This document shows positions 44,887-53,594 of a stretch of DNA of 64,000 nucleotides, piece after piece. The notes under the pieces were generated by a model that had not been told where the DNA came from, did not search any database, and saw only the letters and a program-made list of their open reading frames with translations. Every line of letters begins with the position of its first letter. The stretch's first letter is position 1. The translations under genes were made by a program, and so were the position numbers. This DNA comes from Corallium rubrum (Eukaryota; Cnidaria; Anthozoa; Scleralcyonacea; Coralliidae), in assembly GCA_964035015.1 (NCBI GenBank), contig OZ036004.1, positions 13,342,427 through 13,406,426 of the forward strand, in the 5' to 3' direction.

Positions 44887-45045
44887 CTATGATTCGTTAT
44901 CTGACACAATATTTAGCACACGAAGAACAATGATAAATGCAATCAGAATGGCACCTATAATTATGGCTGAAATGGCATACTTCAAGGCTGATTGTCCAGA
45001 AGCCTTCGCTTGAGCGTAGTTTCCAAGATGATATTGATCTCGTGA
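44887..45045 (-). CDS. CD225/dispanin (IFITM-like) protein, last exon
   Basis: Acceptor AATTTTTAG precedes 45045; 52 codons plus TAG. Encodes SRDQYHLGNYAQAKASGQSA, then a hydrophobic helix (LKYAISAIIIGAILIAFIIV). This is the classic second half of a CD225 domain: a conserved loop with spaced G-x-Y-x-x-A and the second membrane segment. The family are small membrane proteins at the plasma membrane or endosomes, some of them antiviral (IFITMs) or synaptic. Joins in phase 0 to the exon at 48411-48527. Confidence 0.82.
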   Translation of the reverse strand, partial: SRDQYHLGNYAQAKASGQSALKYAISAIIIGAILIAFIIVLRVLNIVSDNES

Positions 45046-45089
45046 CTAAAAATTGCAAAAAGATTGGCGAAAAATTTAATACTTATAAG

Positions 45090-45228
45090 TAATAACATGA
45101 CTTGAGGGAAATTAGCGATTAAATTTCCCCGCCGCCGAGAGAAGATTTGTGCGGCCCGAGGACTTTTACAAATCTTCCCGAGGCAAAGGGGAAATTTAAT
45201 GGCTAATTTCCCTCAAGTCATGTTATTA
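45090..45228. mobile_element. foldback element in CD225 intron
   Basis: Arms TAATAACATGACTTGAGGGA and TCCCTCAAGTCATGTTATTA with the inner AAATTTCCCC/GGGGAAATTT pair; 139 bp. Confidence 0.75.
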
Positions 45229-45240
45229 GTTTGTAATATT

Positions 45241-45571
45241 ATGATCGCCTAGGAAAACTTTGAGAATCTTACCGACAGGAAATTTACACGGTTGATCAGA
45301 GAAGTTGCATCTAATTTTCCCGTGCATGTTGATGAGGGAAAATATATGGAAGCGGGAAATTGAGAAGAAGACAAAGGATTTCTTTGTCTTCTAATTTTCC
45401 CTCATCAACATGCACGGAAAAATTAGAAGATTTCTTTGTCTTCTAATTTTCCCTCATCAACATGCACGGGAAAATTAGAAGACAAAGGATAAATTTCCCT
45501 CTTGCATGAGAGATGAGGGAAATACGAGGTTGACATTCCCTCGGAGAACAAAAGAATCCGAGGCGATCATG
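45241..45571. mobile_element. complex foldback/repeat cluster
   Basis: Inverted ATGATCGCCT/AGGCGATCAT ends. Inside, CTAATTTTCCCGTGCATGTT (~45311) is inverted relative to two direct copies of TTCTAATTTTCCCTCATCAA (~45388 and ~45440). Confidence 0.6.
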
Positions 45572-45679
45572 TTATTACCCTTTTTATGTTAGTGGTGTGT
45601 TCAGCTTGAAGTTGGTAAAGTTATCTCATTTGTTTTTGCTGTACAAGATGTTGTAAGTTAAACTCAGAGAAAATTTAAA

Positions 45680-45755
45680 TTTATTCTGACGGGACTGGAA
45701 CTCACAACGGCATCCGAATGCCAGCCGGACGCCCTAACCATAAACTCAGATGGTA
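45680..45755 (-). repeat. tRNA-derived SINE relic
   Basis: On the minus strand, TATGGTTAGGGCGTCCGGCTGG followed by a degenerate T arm (GTGAGTTCCAGTCCCG). The anticodon loop reads CTGGCAT. Stems are imperfect, so it is not a functional tRNA gene. Confidence 0.5.
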
Positions 45756-45968
45756 GACCAAGGTTGTTTATGATATTTATACCTGGGAACGAGTCAAACC
45801 TTACGTGTGTCACAAGTATTTTTTTGGCTACAAGTCGCACTGTGTCAGTTTATTTTCAATAAATGTTTTTCTATGTTAGTATATAGAATTTTTCTCTGAA
45901 TTGAACTTACGACAAAAAACCCGTGAATATATACCCCTTTGTTAACATTCAAGTGTGACCAAGTAAAC

Positions 45969-45970
<2 letters not shown>

Positions 45971-46022
<52 letters not shown>
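45971..46022. repeat. (AT)n microsatellite
   Basis: About 52 bp of pure AT. Confidence 0.95.
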
Positions 46023-46026
<4 letters not shown>

Positions 46027-46111
46027 GGATTAAACTTAAACAGTTTTCTATTTCAATTTTAAAGTGACTATGAAACGAAAAATAAGCCTGTCTTATTTGA
46101 AAGAACATTTA

Positions 46112-46316
46112 GGGACCGATTACATGGAGACGTTCAGCCTGGGCTGAAATTCTAGCCCGCGGACTAAAATTCAACCAGGAATGAAATTCTTGCCATGTTA
46201 TAGTAAATTAATGTTATATTAACCCACAGTTATTCGTGAAGTCGTACTTAAATCGCAGTTTTTCTAATCAGGCTGACATTTCAGCCCGGGCTGGAAGTCT
46301 CCATGTGAACGACCCC
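46112..46316. mobile_element. MITE with TTA target duplication (PIF/Harbinger-like)
   Basis: Inverted ends GGGACCGATTACATGGAGAC and GTCTCCATGTGAACGACCCC, with CAGCC-GGGCTGAAAT subterminal pairs. Flanked by TTA (46109-46111 and 46317-46319). It splits a copy of the GAAACGAAAATTAAG repeat (GAAAGAACATT / AAAATGACAGAGT), so it is younger than that copy. Superfamily guess rests on the 3-bp TTA duplication. Confidence 0.7.
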
Positions 46317-47166
46317 TTAAAATGACAGAGTCAGAGTTGGAAAAAGTATTCAACCTTCCTCCGGATGGGTTTTTAAGTTTAGATGACCTTCCTCAAAATA
46401 TATAGCGAGAATTTTGTGTTTTGAAACTTATTGCCCGAGCAGGCAATAAGTTCGCAATTATTGCCCGCTCGGTAGACATTGAAATTTAGCTAAGGTCATG
46501 TGACCACAAACCAACCAATGACAGTCGTCGTTGCATCCAGTGAAACTCTAGCTATATAACAATTGTTGTTATTGGACGGTTGACATTCGGTTGAAAACCT
46601 ACATGAACTCTGGAGCGCCTTTGAGATCAACACACCCACACGAAGGGCCTTCGCTCGAAACGTTAGACTCCTATGTTCTCTGTTGCGGCAGTAGTATATC
46701 GAACCTTACTATATTTCGATTGTTCGTACAAATATTATACAATTATTGGATGAGGTTGAGCATTGCAGTGTTGTCTGCCGAAGTCGAAGGCTGAGGCGGA
46801 TAACACAAACAGAGGCCTTGATAATTCTTGATATCATGCGATAACTGAATTCAATAATTGTTTTATTATACAATTATAAATGTAGAAGCCTTTAGAAAGT
46901 TTTTTACAAAGTTAGGTAAAAATAGTAAATATTCATACCGTCTTCAGTTCGAGGTTCGCTAACTTTTTTCGCTTTCAAATACAATTTTCTCTTTCAAACA
47001 CTGCTTTAAACTCTAACAGCTGTATGTGTAGCTCGCTTGTTCTTTCTTGGTGGTTTTAGCGTCAACAAAACGTGCCAAATCAGCCGGATTAATCTGCTTC
47101 TGATCTTCATTCCTAAGGACGGCCGCCATGTTTGTTTTGTTCAAACCGCTGGCCAGCGCGTCATAG
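46317..47166. other. CD225 intron DNA with PLE ribozyme relic
   Basis: Apart from the relic at 46633-46735, no coding signal. Includes an inverted GCCCGAGCAGGCAATAA/TTATTGCCCGCTCGG motif near 46432-46472. Confidence 0.5.
46633..46735 (+). repeat. PLE hammerhead relic and tail
   Basis: CGAAGGGCCTTCGCTCGAAACGT (shared core; CTGA lost) then a tail with GCGGCAGTAGTATATCGAAC. The same core-tail combination recurs at 48801-48890, a subfamily distinct from copies 1-5. Confidence 0.6.
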
Positions 47167-48030
47167 CTACAGATAATTTTTGATTTTTTTGGCAATCTCG
47201 AGCCCATAGTCACCCCCTTTTTGGTCAGCGGGAGAGCGCGGGAGACTCTGGGGAAACTGGATTGATTCTCTGTTTTGATTGGTTCATTTAAATTTATTGA
47301 ATTCATCGATTCCAAAATACAGATTGTGAAATAATCAAAGTCAAATGTATTGCTTAATTCAATAGACATATATATCTTCAAATTTAGATGGCTCATTTAC
47401 ATCTTTTCTCTTTGTTTAATACATCTGGGTCTCGTCACACAAACAAACTTCATAGCAAAGTTTAAAAGACTTAAGACGAATTTCGACTAACATTAATAGT
47501 CGCAATGAACGAAACAAACCCTGGTGGGATTTGTTATATTTGATGTATAAATGTAAAACAATTTAAACAACGAAAAAGCATATTTAAGACAGTTAAAGAA
47601 GGAATCAGCCTTAATCGTAACTCGTATTAAAAGGCTTGTGATCGTCTGATCGAGGACGATATTGGGGGCGTGAATTGACAGTTTACCTTGGATTTCAAGA
47701 ACGTTTATGCCAAGTGCCACCATCAGCAGTGTCAGTCTCTCTCCGACAATTTTAACGTGCATTTGATCTGCATTTTATGCAGGGTTCTCACAAATATAGT
47801 ATTTGCGATTTCAAACAAATATCTGAGAAACGAACTCATGAACACAACGCACATTCTGCACAGCAGCTGAGGCTACGATCATGCGCTTAAGAACCGGAAC
47901 CCCTCATTTCAGGGGTAATTAAATCTAATTTCCCCAGAGTCTCCCCCGCGCTCTCCCGCTGACAAAAAAGGGGGTGACTATGGGCTCGAGATTGTTTTGT
48001 AGGTGGCAATACATCTCGAATTATCTGTAG
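47167..48030. mobile_element. TIR element, ~865 bp, in CD225 intron
   Basis: Outer CTACAGATAATT/AATTATCTGTAG, and inner 64-66-bp inverted arms (CAATCTCGAGCCCATAGTCA at 47193; its complement ends 47994) running through CGGGAGAGCGCGGGAGACTC. The interior is non-coding. The open frame at 47013-47396 runs across the left arm, which argues against it being a gene. Confidence 0.65.
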
Positions 48031-48410
48031 GCTTTTTAGCCAATCACAGTTGAGATTGTATCAGTATTGTATAATAATTTGGTTTGATCGGCAATGTTAT
48101 ATACCTTCTCTAATAATTCATTATACACGCGTAACGTCAAGATGTTTAATTGTAAATCAAACAACCTGACATATCTAAAAACGAAGCTAGGAAACAAAAA
48201 AACTGAAAAAATGTTACTTTGTCATTTTAAGCGTTCTTTAAGACTGACTTAATTTTCGTTTCATGGGATGCACTTTTAACTATTCTACTTACAACTGTAC
48301 TTTGAATCTGAGAGCAGTGGCTATTTCCAGGCTCCAATATACAAGATTTCAAATATTGCCATATACATAATTGCGTTCACATATTTCTAGTGAAATAGTA
48401 TAACACTTAC

Positions 48411-48527
48411 ATCTCTCGATTTCCTTAGAGCAAATCCCCCGAGTAAAATGCAGAAAAACAAGCTACAAATTGACAAGCCCATGTGATCTGATGGAGGTGA
48501 CTGATAACGTATACCAGCTACAGGGGG
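48411..48527 (-). CDS. CD225/dispanin (IFITM-like) protein, middle exon
   Basis: Acceptor TTTTGTTTTATAG before 48527 and donor GAGAT then GTAAGTG after 48411. 39 codons in phase 0: PPVAGIRYQSPPSDHMGLSI, then CSLFFCILLGGFALRKSRD. This matches the first half of the CD225 domain: P-x-D-x-(L/M)-x-x-S-I-x-S-x-(L/F)-F-C, first membrane helix, then (A)-x-x-x-S-R-(D/E). The paired Cys in the helix are the usual S-acylation positions in the family. Too short to appear as an ordinary ORF; found through homology and splice sites. Confidence 0.82.
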
Positions 48528-48800
48528 CTATAAAACAAAAGCAAAAACATTACGTCACTGAATTATACACTTTTTTGCGAAGGTTTTATGGTGTCGTTTT
48601 CTCCTCAAAGTGTCTGTGAAGTGGAAATTTTTCTATTTTAATAAACAGAAGAGCGTGACAGGAGCATTCACTTAAAATTTCAAGAAAATCTAGTGTGTAG
48701 TTCCCAAATTATGAACTCTCGAATTTTCCATGGCTAGTTCGCATTTGGAGAAATCATTGACTAAAATCCATTGTTCTTATGTATAATCGGAATATATTAA

Positions 48801-48890
48801 GGTTAGGGCCTTCGCTCGAAACGATAGACTCCTACCTTCCCTGTTTCGGCAGTATATCTAACCTTGCTATATTTCGATTGTTGTTTCTAC
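48801..48890 (+). repeat. PLE hammerhead relic and tail, second copy
   Basis: GGGCCTTCGCTCGAAACGATAG with tail TTTCGGCAGTATATCTAACC. The CTGACGA end is missing. Confidence 0.6.
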
Positions 48891-49012
48891 ACTGTCTACG
48901 CAGCACGCTACTTTTATTACACTATTTTGATTTGTTCTTATATGCATAGATGTCCATCGGCGTACGTCATAAGGCGTAGCTAACGAGACCCCATGCAAAT
49001 TTCTCCAGTTAT

Positions 49013-49915
49013 AATATGCATGACAACATTACTGGATTCTGATTGGTTGAGAGGAGCGCAAATTAAATCGTTAATTATACTCTGGAGAGTGCGAACTAAT
49101 GTTACCATGGTCACAATGGTAATATTCAAAATGGGTCTATTTTGGAGTGGACAGATGGCACTCTGGCAGGTACTATTTTCAGTTTTCCAACGGCTTGTGG
49201 TACACTATGAATTGAGAATAGCTTTTAATATTTTCAAATGAATACACAGTTTACCTAAATCGAAAATGTTTGTTGTCAAGTAATGCAAGAAGACGTTTTG
49301 AAAGGCTTGGATGAGTACGAAGCGTAGGTGTCGCATTCGCAAGGCAAAGCACTTGTATTTTGTCCAGCAAGTTTGATGTTTATGGTTTCTTCCAGTTGCT
49401 TGCAAGATTCCTTGTTTTCCCAAATTAAATGACTAGTTGAAAGACCATTGTTAAAATTGTTTAAGGAATAAAGGAATGGGGTTAATCATCCATACTCGCA
49501 GCCAGTGGCTGAATTGCGAAGGACACAGATCAACGTGGCCTTGTCGAGGCATATCAAAGGCGCTCCAGGCAGCCGCCATATACGACACAGTTCAGACCAC
49601 GGGTCACAGCTATGATGTAGGTTTGTTGATTTTACGGAAGGAGAAAAACCAGGGAACCCGGCGAAAAACCTTCGAAGCAATTAGGAGAGATCAACTACAA
49701 CTCTACTCACATGAGTTTCAAGCTCGACAACGGTACCCAACTACTAACCCCGTCTAACCGGGCTTAACTGCTTGGTGAGAGGCAGTGCGCTAACAGTACA
49801 CGCCACCCATTGCGATCATCATAGCAGTTAAACATTCAAATGAACAATTTTGGGTCAATTTTCAAATGTCACTCGCAGTGTAAAATCCTTAATTGCACTC
49901 TATCGTATGATTACC
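49013..49915. repeat. dispersed repeat, long copy, with internal SINE-like relic
   Basis: Ends match 23905-24207 (ATTCTGATTGGTTGAGAGGAG; TTTCAAATGTCACTCGCAGT ... GTATGATTACC). The middle contains GGAGAAAAACCAGGGAACCC and GGTGAGAGGCAGTGCGCTAA (~49640-49790), which look like a decayed tRNA-type SINE. No gene supported. Confidence 0.5.
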
Positions 49916-49982
49916 AAATATACAAATGAAATAGCCATGGCATTTGAGAATTTATATCTCGAATTTATTATGCTCTTCTTTT

Positions 49983-50149
49983 CAGTCAGTCAGTCAGTCA
50001 GTCAGTCAGTCAGTCAGTCAGTCAGTCAGTCAGTCAGTCAGTCAGTCAGTCAGTCAGTCAGTCAGTCAGTCAGTCAGTCAGTCAGTCAGTCAGTCAGTCA
50101 GTCAGTCAGTCAGTCAGTCAGTCAGTCAGTCAGTCAGTCAGTCAGTCAG
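49983..50149. repeat. (CAGT)n microsatellite
   Basis: About 41 uninterrupted CAGT units. The Ser/Val/Gln polypeptide ORFs here are artefacts. Confidence 0.97.
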
Positions 50150-50482
50150 TTTGCTTGTTTGTCGGTCTGTTTATCTGTCAGGATGATATCTCAAAACGTA
50201 TTGCACCAATTTTGATGTAAATTTGTGGAATAGTTTCCCACGACAGCTGAAGGACCAACCCATTAAATTTTGATTGAATTTGGTTAAGAATTGGATGAGA
50301 ATTCATAAAAATCTGATCACAAGATTCCCCGTGTAGAAGAAATGAATAATGACAATGCAAACTGCAACATGTGTAGGTCTCGTGAGCCAGCCTGGTTAGC
50401 GAAATACATGTAGCTCGTTTTGCTTTAAACATCTCTAATGACACACTGACAGAGAGATGCCCTCTTGTTTATCATGAACGAG

Positions 50483-50568
50483 AAGCCGTTTATTACCTGA
50501 TATAAAAACACCGAGACGTGATTTTAACAAACTTCAAGGTCTTTTTAAATCAGATAATAAACGGCTTT
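50483..50568. mobile_element. small foldback element
   Basis: AAGCCGTTTATTACCTGATA against ATCAGATAATAAACGGCTT around a ~35-bp centre. Confidence 0.6.
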
Positions 50569-50745
50569 CGGGTGTATGGTATAGCTTCTCAAACGAATCA
50601 GTATTTTAAGAGAAATTTGAGGTAGACGTCTTAATTTGTGGGAGTTTATTACCACAGTTACCAACAACGTCTCGGCAACTGATTTTCATTGGCGATGATT
50701 CAGAACGATGTTATATAAAACAGAAACTGTAAACAAGCAACTTAC

Positions 50746-50866
50746 CGCGGCTACCACTGACACTGGAACTACAGGATGCCCATGCACATGCGCAGATTGC
50801 TGAGATGAATAATAATTAGGAGGAGCACTGGGATTGTTACCAAGACGACCATTTTGAGGGGGCAGG
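50746..50866 (-). CDS. CD225/dispanin (IFITM-like) protein, proline-rich N-terminal exon
   Basis: Donor GTAGCCGCG then GTAAG after 50746. The reading continues in phase 0 into the middle exon. Encodes LPPQNGRLGNNPSAPPNYYS, then a Gln/His/Pro/Val-rich stretch ending VVPVSVVAA: a short, low-complexity Pro-rich cytosolic N-terminus as is common in dispanins. There is no in-frame Met; an in-frame stop lies just upstream (~50901). The 5' boundary is taken at CACTCCCAAG before 50866, which is uncertain, so an upstream coding exon is needed. Confidence 0.6.
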
Positions 50867-51453
50867 CTTGGGAGTGCGAATACCTTGTTACGGAGAGTTC
50901 AGGATTTTCTGTTGGTGGTGAATCGACTTTAAACGAAAATTAAGTCTGCCTTGTTTGAAAGAAAACATTATATGACAGAGTAGCATCTTTTGCAATTTTT
51001 CGTTTCCTTGCTTCGTTCTTGAGATATTTCAGTTTGTTTAATATGCAATTGAACATATTGAACACGTCTTCATTTTGTTCCGTTTTCACGCCATTTCTTG
51101 GCAGGTATCGTATAAACACGATGCCTAAACAGCAGGACTTGGTTCCATTTTCAAATTGTACCAGCATTGTGTGAACAGGGTCTTAGTGTTATTCGATCTG
51201 TTTCGTTTTATCATAGCAACCATGCAAAATAGATAATTATTTTGAAATACTAAAAATATACAAACTTTAGGGTTGCCAAATCAGGCTAAAAGCATCCATT
51301 ATTTTGTAGGTCGGACTGTAACCTATATGCCTGAAAAACTAAAAAACTAAAAGACCATATACCTGTGTATATGGACTATGTAACGAAATGAGTGTATCGC
51401 ATGATACTAAACGTTAGTTTACGTTTTGATTGCCATCATTTAATAAACCCAAA
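50867..51453. other. intron/flank with GAAACGAAAATTAAG-family repeat arm
   Basis: A repeat arm occupies about 50930-51060; the rest shows no coding signal. Confidence 0.5.
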
Positions 51454-51794
51454 TATAATTGTCAGTTATTTGCCGTATAAGCTGTACAGAAAAACTCTGT
51501 TAGCTCTAAGCGGGACTCAAACCCGCAAACTGGAAACTTGTAGGTCCACAAGTCGCGTTGTAACAGTATACTTGTAACCGAGCGGTCAAGACTCGTTCCC
51601 GAAAGACTGGTCACAGTCTAAGGTATAATTACCTTAAATAACCTTGCTCTGCTATCCGAGTTTTAGTGGCTCAACGGTTAGAGCGTCTGGCTAGCATTCA
51701 GAAGGTTGCGGGTTCGAGTCCCGCTTAGAGCTCATAATTTTTTCTGAGTGTTACTAACTAACACAGCTTGTACAGCAAACAACTGACAATTATT
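51454..51794. mobile_element. inverted pair of tRNA-like SINE units
   Basis: Outer arms ATAATTGTCAGTTATTTGC and GCAAACAACTGACAATTATT. Two tRNA-like heads point in opposite senses: about 51502-51575 (-) and 51660-51731 (+), both ending in GAGTCCCGCTTAGAGCT. Confidence 0.65.
51660..51731 (+). other. tRNA-like cloverleaf, anticodon AGC, in SINE context
   Basis: 72 nt with all arms: D stem GCTC/GAGC, anticodon stem TCTGG/TCAGA with loop CTAGCAT (AGC, Ala), T stem GCGGG/CCCGC with TTCGAGT, acceptor GTTTTAG/TTAGAGC with three G-U pairs. It lacks the G3-U70 pair needed for alanylation and sits in an inverted SINE pair, so I do not call a functional tRNA gene. Confidence 0.5.
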
Positions 51795-53102
51795 ACTAAC
51801 ATTAAGCTGCAACTTCTGAATCTAACAAAATCCCAAATATATAGAAGTTATTTTTTAAGTTCGCTATATGCTGTGTGAAGTCAAAGTGAGGATCATTTCC
51901 ATATCACACAAGTGCCCATGAAACAATCATTAAATCATTAAATAACTATAAGTAACAACTTTTGCGGTTTTTGGTTGCGTTGCTTCGTTGTTGAGATATT
52001 TATTTTCAGTTTGTTTGATATTTAAATGTCACATGTTGTGACGTACAGGCATGCATGAGTTATCGGAGATTATACCTCTTCGCTATTAAACCTAACTTAA
52101 GCACGGCATATACATGTACTAGAGAAAATTTCCGAAACAAACGTTTCCAAGTGTATGTTGAAAAGTTTCCGAAACTTTGTTTCAGAAACCAAGTTTTCCT
52201 GATTAGAGCACTGTTCTATTTTTTGAAACAAGTTTCAGAAACTTTTTCGAAAAAGTGTTTCTAAAAACTTGTTTCAGTGTATGCCACGGGCTTTAAATTG
52301 AAGGAAGCTTGTGTGCGGGTGTTCCTCGCAGTACACGAAACATGTAGAATTTCAAGCGGTTTCGTGTGATAATAGCAAAGATATATAACCTCCGCTATAA
52401 GTCATTATAAGTCATTAAGCCTAGCTTACACGGGAAATTATTTGCCTGTGTGTATGAGGAAACATGGCAAGTTTTTCCTTGACAAGTCTAGCTCTCTTTA
52501 GTGAAAAGCTGGCATGCCAGCTTTTCAACAAGGAGACTTGTCAAAGACTTGTCAAGGAAGAAATGCTCGTGTAAACTAGGTTTTATGCTCGCGTGTTCGT
52601 CACAACATGTGACAATAAACATTTACATATCAAACAAACTATATAAACAAAGAAATATCTCAAATACGGAGCAAGGAAATCAAAAACTGCAAAGATGTTA
52701 TTTGTCATTTTAAGTGCTCTCTCAAATAAGAAACGTCAATAATTTTCGTGTCATACGCACTTTAATATCTCAAGAACGAAGTGAGATGCAGAACAGTCGT
52801 AAACGCCAATCTTTATAATTTTTATAGTTTTTTCAAGTAAGTTATTTCGAATTGAGTTTTTCACTGCGCGCATAAACACTTGAAAACTGTGCATGTGCAT
52901 AATGTCTTCACTGACACTAAACCTATATATAGTGATTTAATAAAATAATCAATCTCTGCAAAACTGATCTTTATAACTTCAAAAGTTCTTTCAACTAAGA
53001 AAGTTTCCTTCAAACCCATTGTTCTCCTTCCACACACTCTTTAAAGTGCGTTTACATATGCAGCAAGTTCACACAAATTAAAATTCAAAGTTAAAGGCCT
53101 AC
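51795..53102. other. repeat-arm cluster, no gene seen
   Basis: Several arms of the GAAACGAAAATTAAG family (about 51920-52030, 52600-52760, and more degenerate pieces to 53010). A local inverted motif AGCTGGCATGCCAGCT lies near 52506-52521. Confidence 0.5.
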
Positions 53103-53118
53103 CTCGAGGGTTTGTCAT
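53103..53118 (-). CDS. candidate first coding exon of the CD225-family gene
   Basis: ATG at 53118 opens MTNPR plus one base, then donor CTCGAG then GTAGGCC at 53103/53102. Position, strand and the short Pro-containing start suit a dispanin, but the phase does not match the 50866 boundary as drawn, so another exon or a different acceptor is needed. Speculative. Confidence 0.25.
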
Positions 53119-53309
53119 CTTCAGTTTCAAAATGAATTGCAGAAAACTGTGATTTCTAGAAGGCAAATGCATGTTATTAGTTTTTCCCTCTGAAGGTTTA
53201 TCTTTATTTTGTCTTACAGTAAAAACCCGCGTATATATGTATATATGCTATGTCCCGCTTCTGAAGGCAATGCCGATGGAGGTCCCATTGCCCATTGCCT
53301 ATTTTTTCT

Positions 53310-53311
<2 letters not shown>

Positions 53312-53354
<43 letters not shown>
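53312..53354. repeat. (AT)n microsatellite
   Basis: Pure AT tract abutting the left arm of the perfect palindrome. Confidence 0.95.
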
Positions 53355-53359
<5 letters not shown>

Positions 53360-53462
53360 AAAACTGAATATACATTGCTACTTCAAGTTTCATGCCCATG
53401 CATAGGCAATGCCTACGGGCATGAAACTTGAAGTAGCAATGTATATTCAGTTTTAACAAATA
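53352..53462. mobile_element. perfect foldback element
   Basis: Two perfectly complementary 46-bp arms (53352-53397, starting TATTTGTTAAAACTGAATAT, and 53417-53462) around a 19-bp spacer. Confidence 0.8.
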
Positions 53463-53528
53463 AATATCTGCTCTACCAAAAAGTATCGAGCACTCTTCGA
53501 GCTATACGCAACAAAATCTGGTTTATCT

Positions 53529-53533
<5 letters not shown>

Positions 53534-53590
<57 letters not shown>
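53534..53590. repeat. (AT)n at segmental duplication boundary
   Basis: Pure AT. The duplicated DNA begins at its right edge, as it does at 27270-27307. Confidence 0.95.

Positions 53591-53594
<4 letters not shown>

Noticed and set aside
47013-47396. 127-codon minus-strand ORF with a MAAVLRNEDQKQINPADLAR segment
   Set aside because: It reads across the inverted arm of the TIR element at 47167-48030 and has no family match I recognise; no splice support.
49476-49757. 93-codon ORF as a gene
   Set aside because: Sequence resembles decayed SINE-type repeat (GGAGAAAAACCAGGGAACCC; GGTGAGAGGCAGTGCGCTAA) and has no protein features.
51660-51731. Functional tRNA-Ala(AGC) gene
   Set aside because: Acceptor stem has three G-U pairs, G3-U70 is missing, and it lies within an inverted SINE pair.
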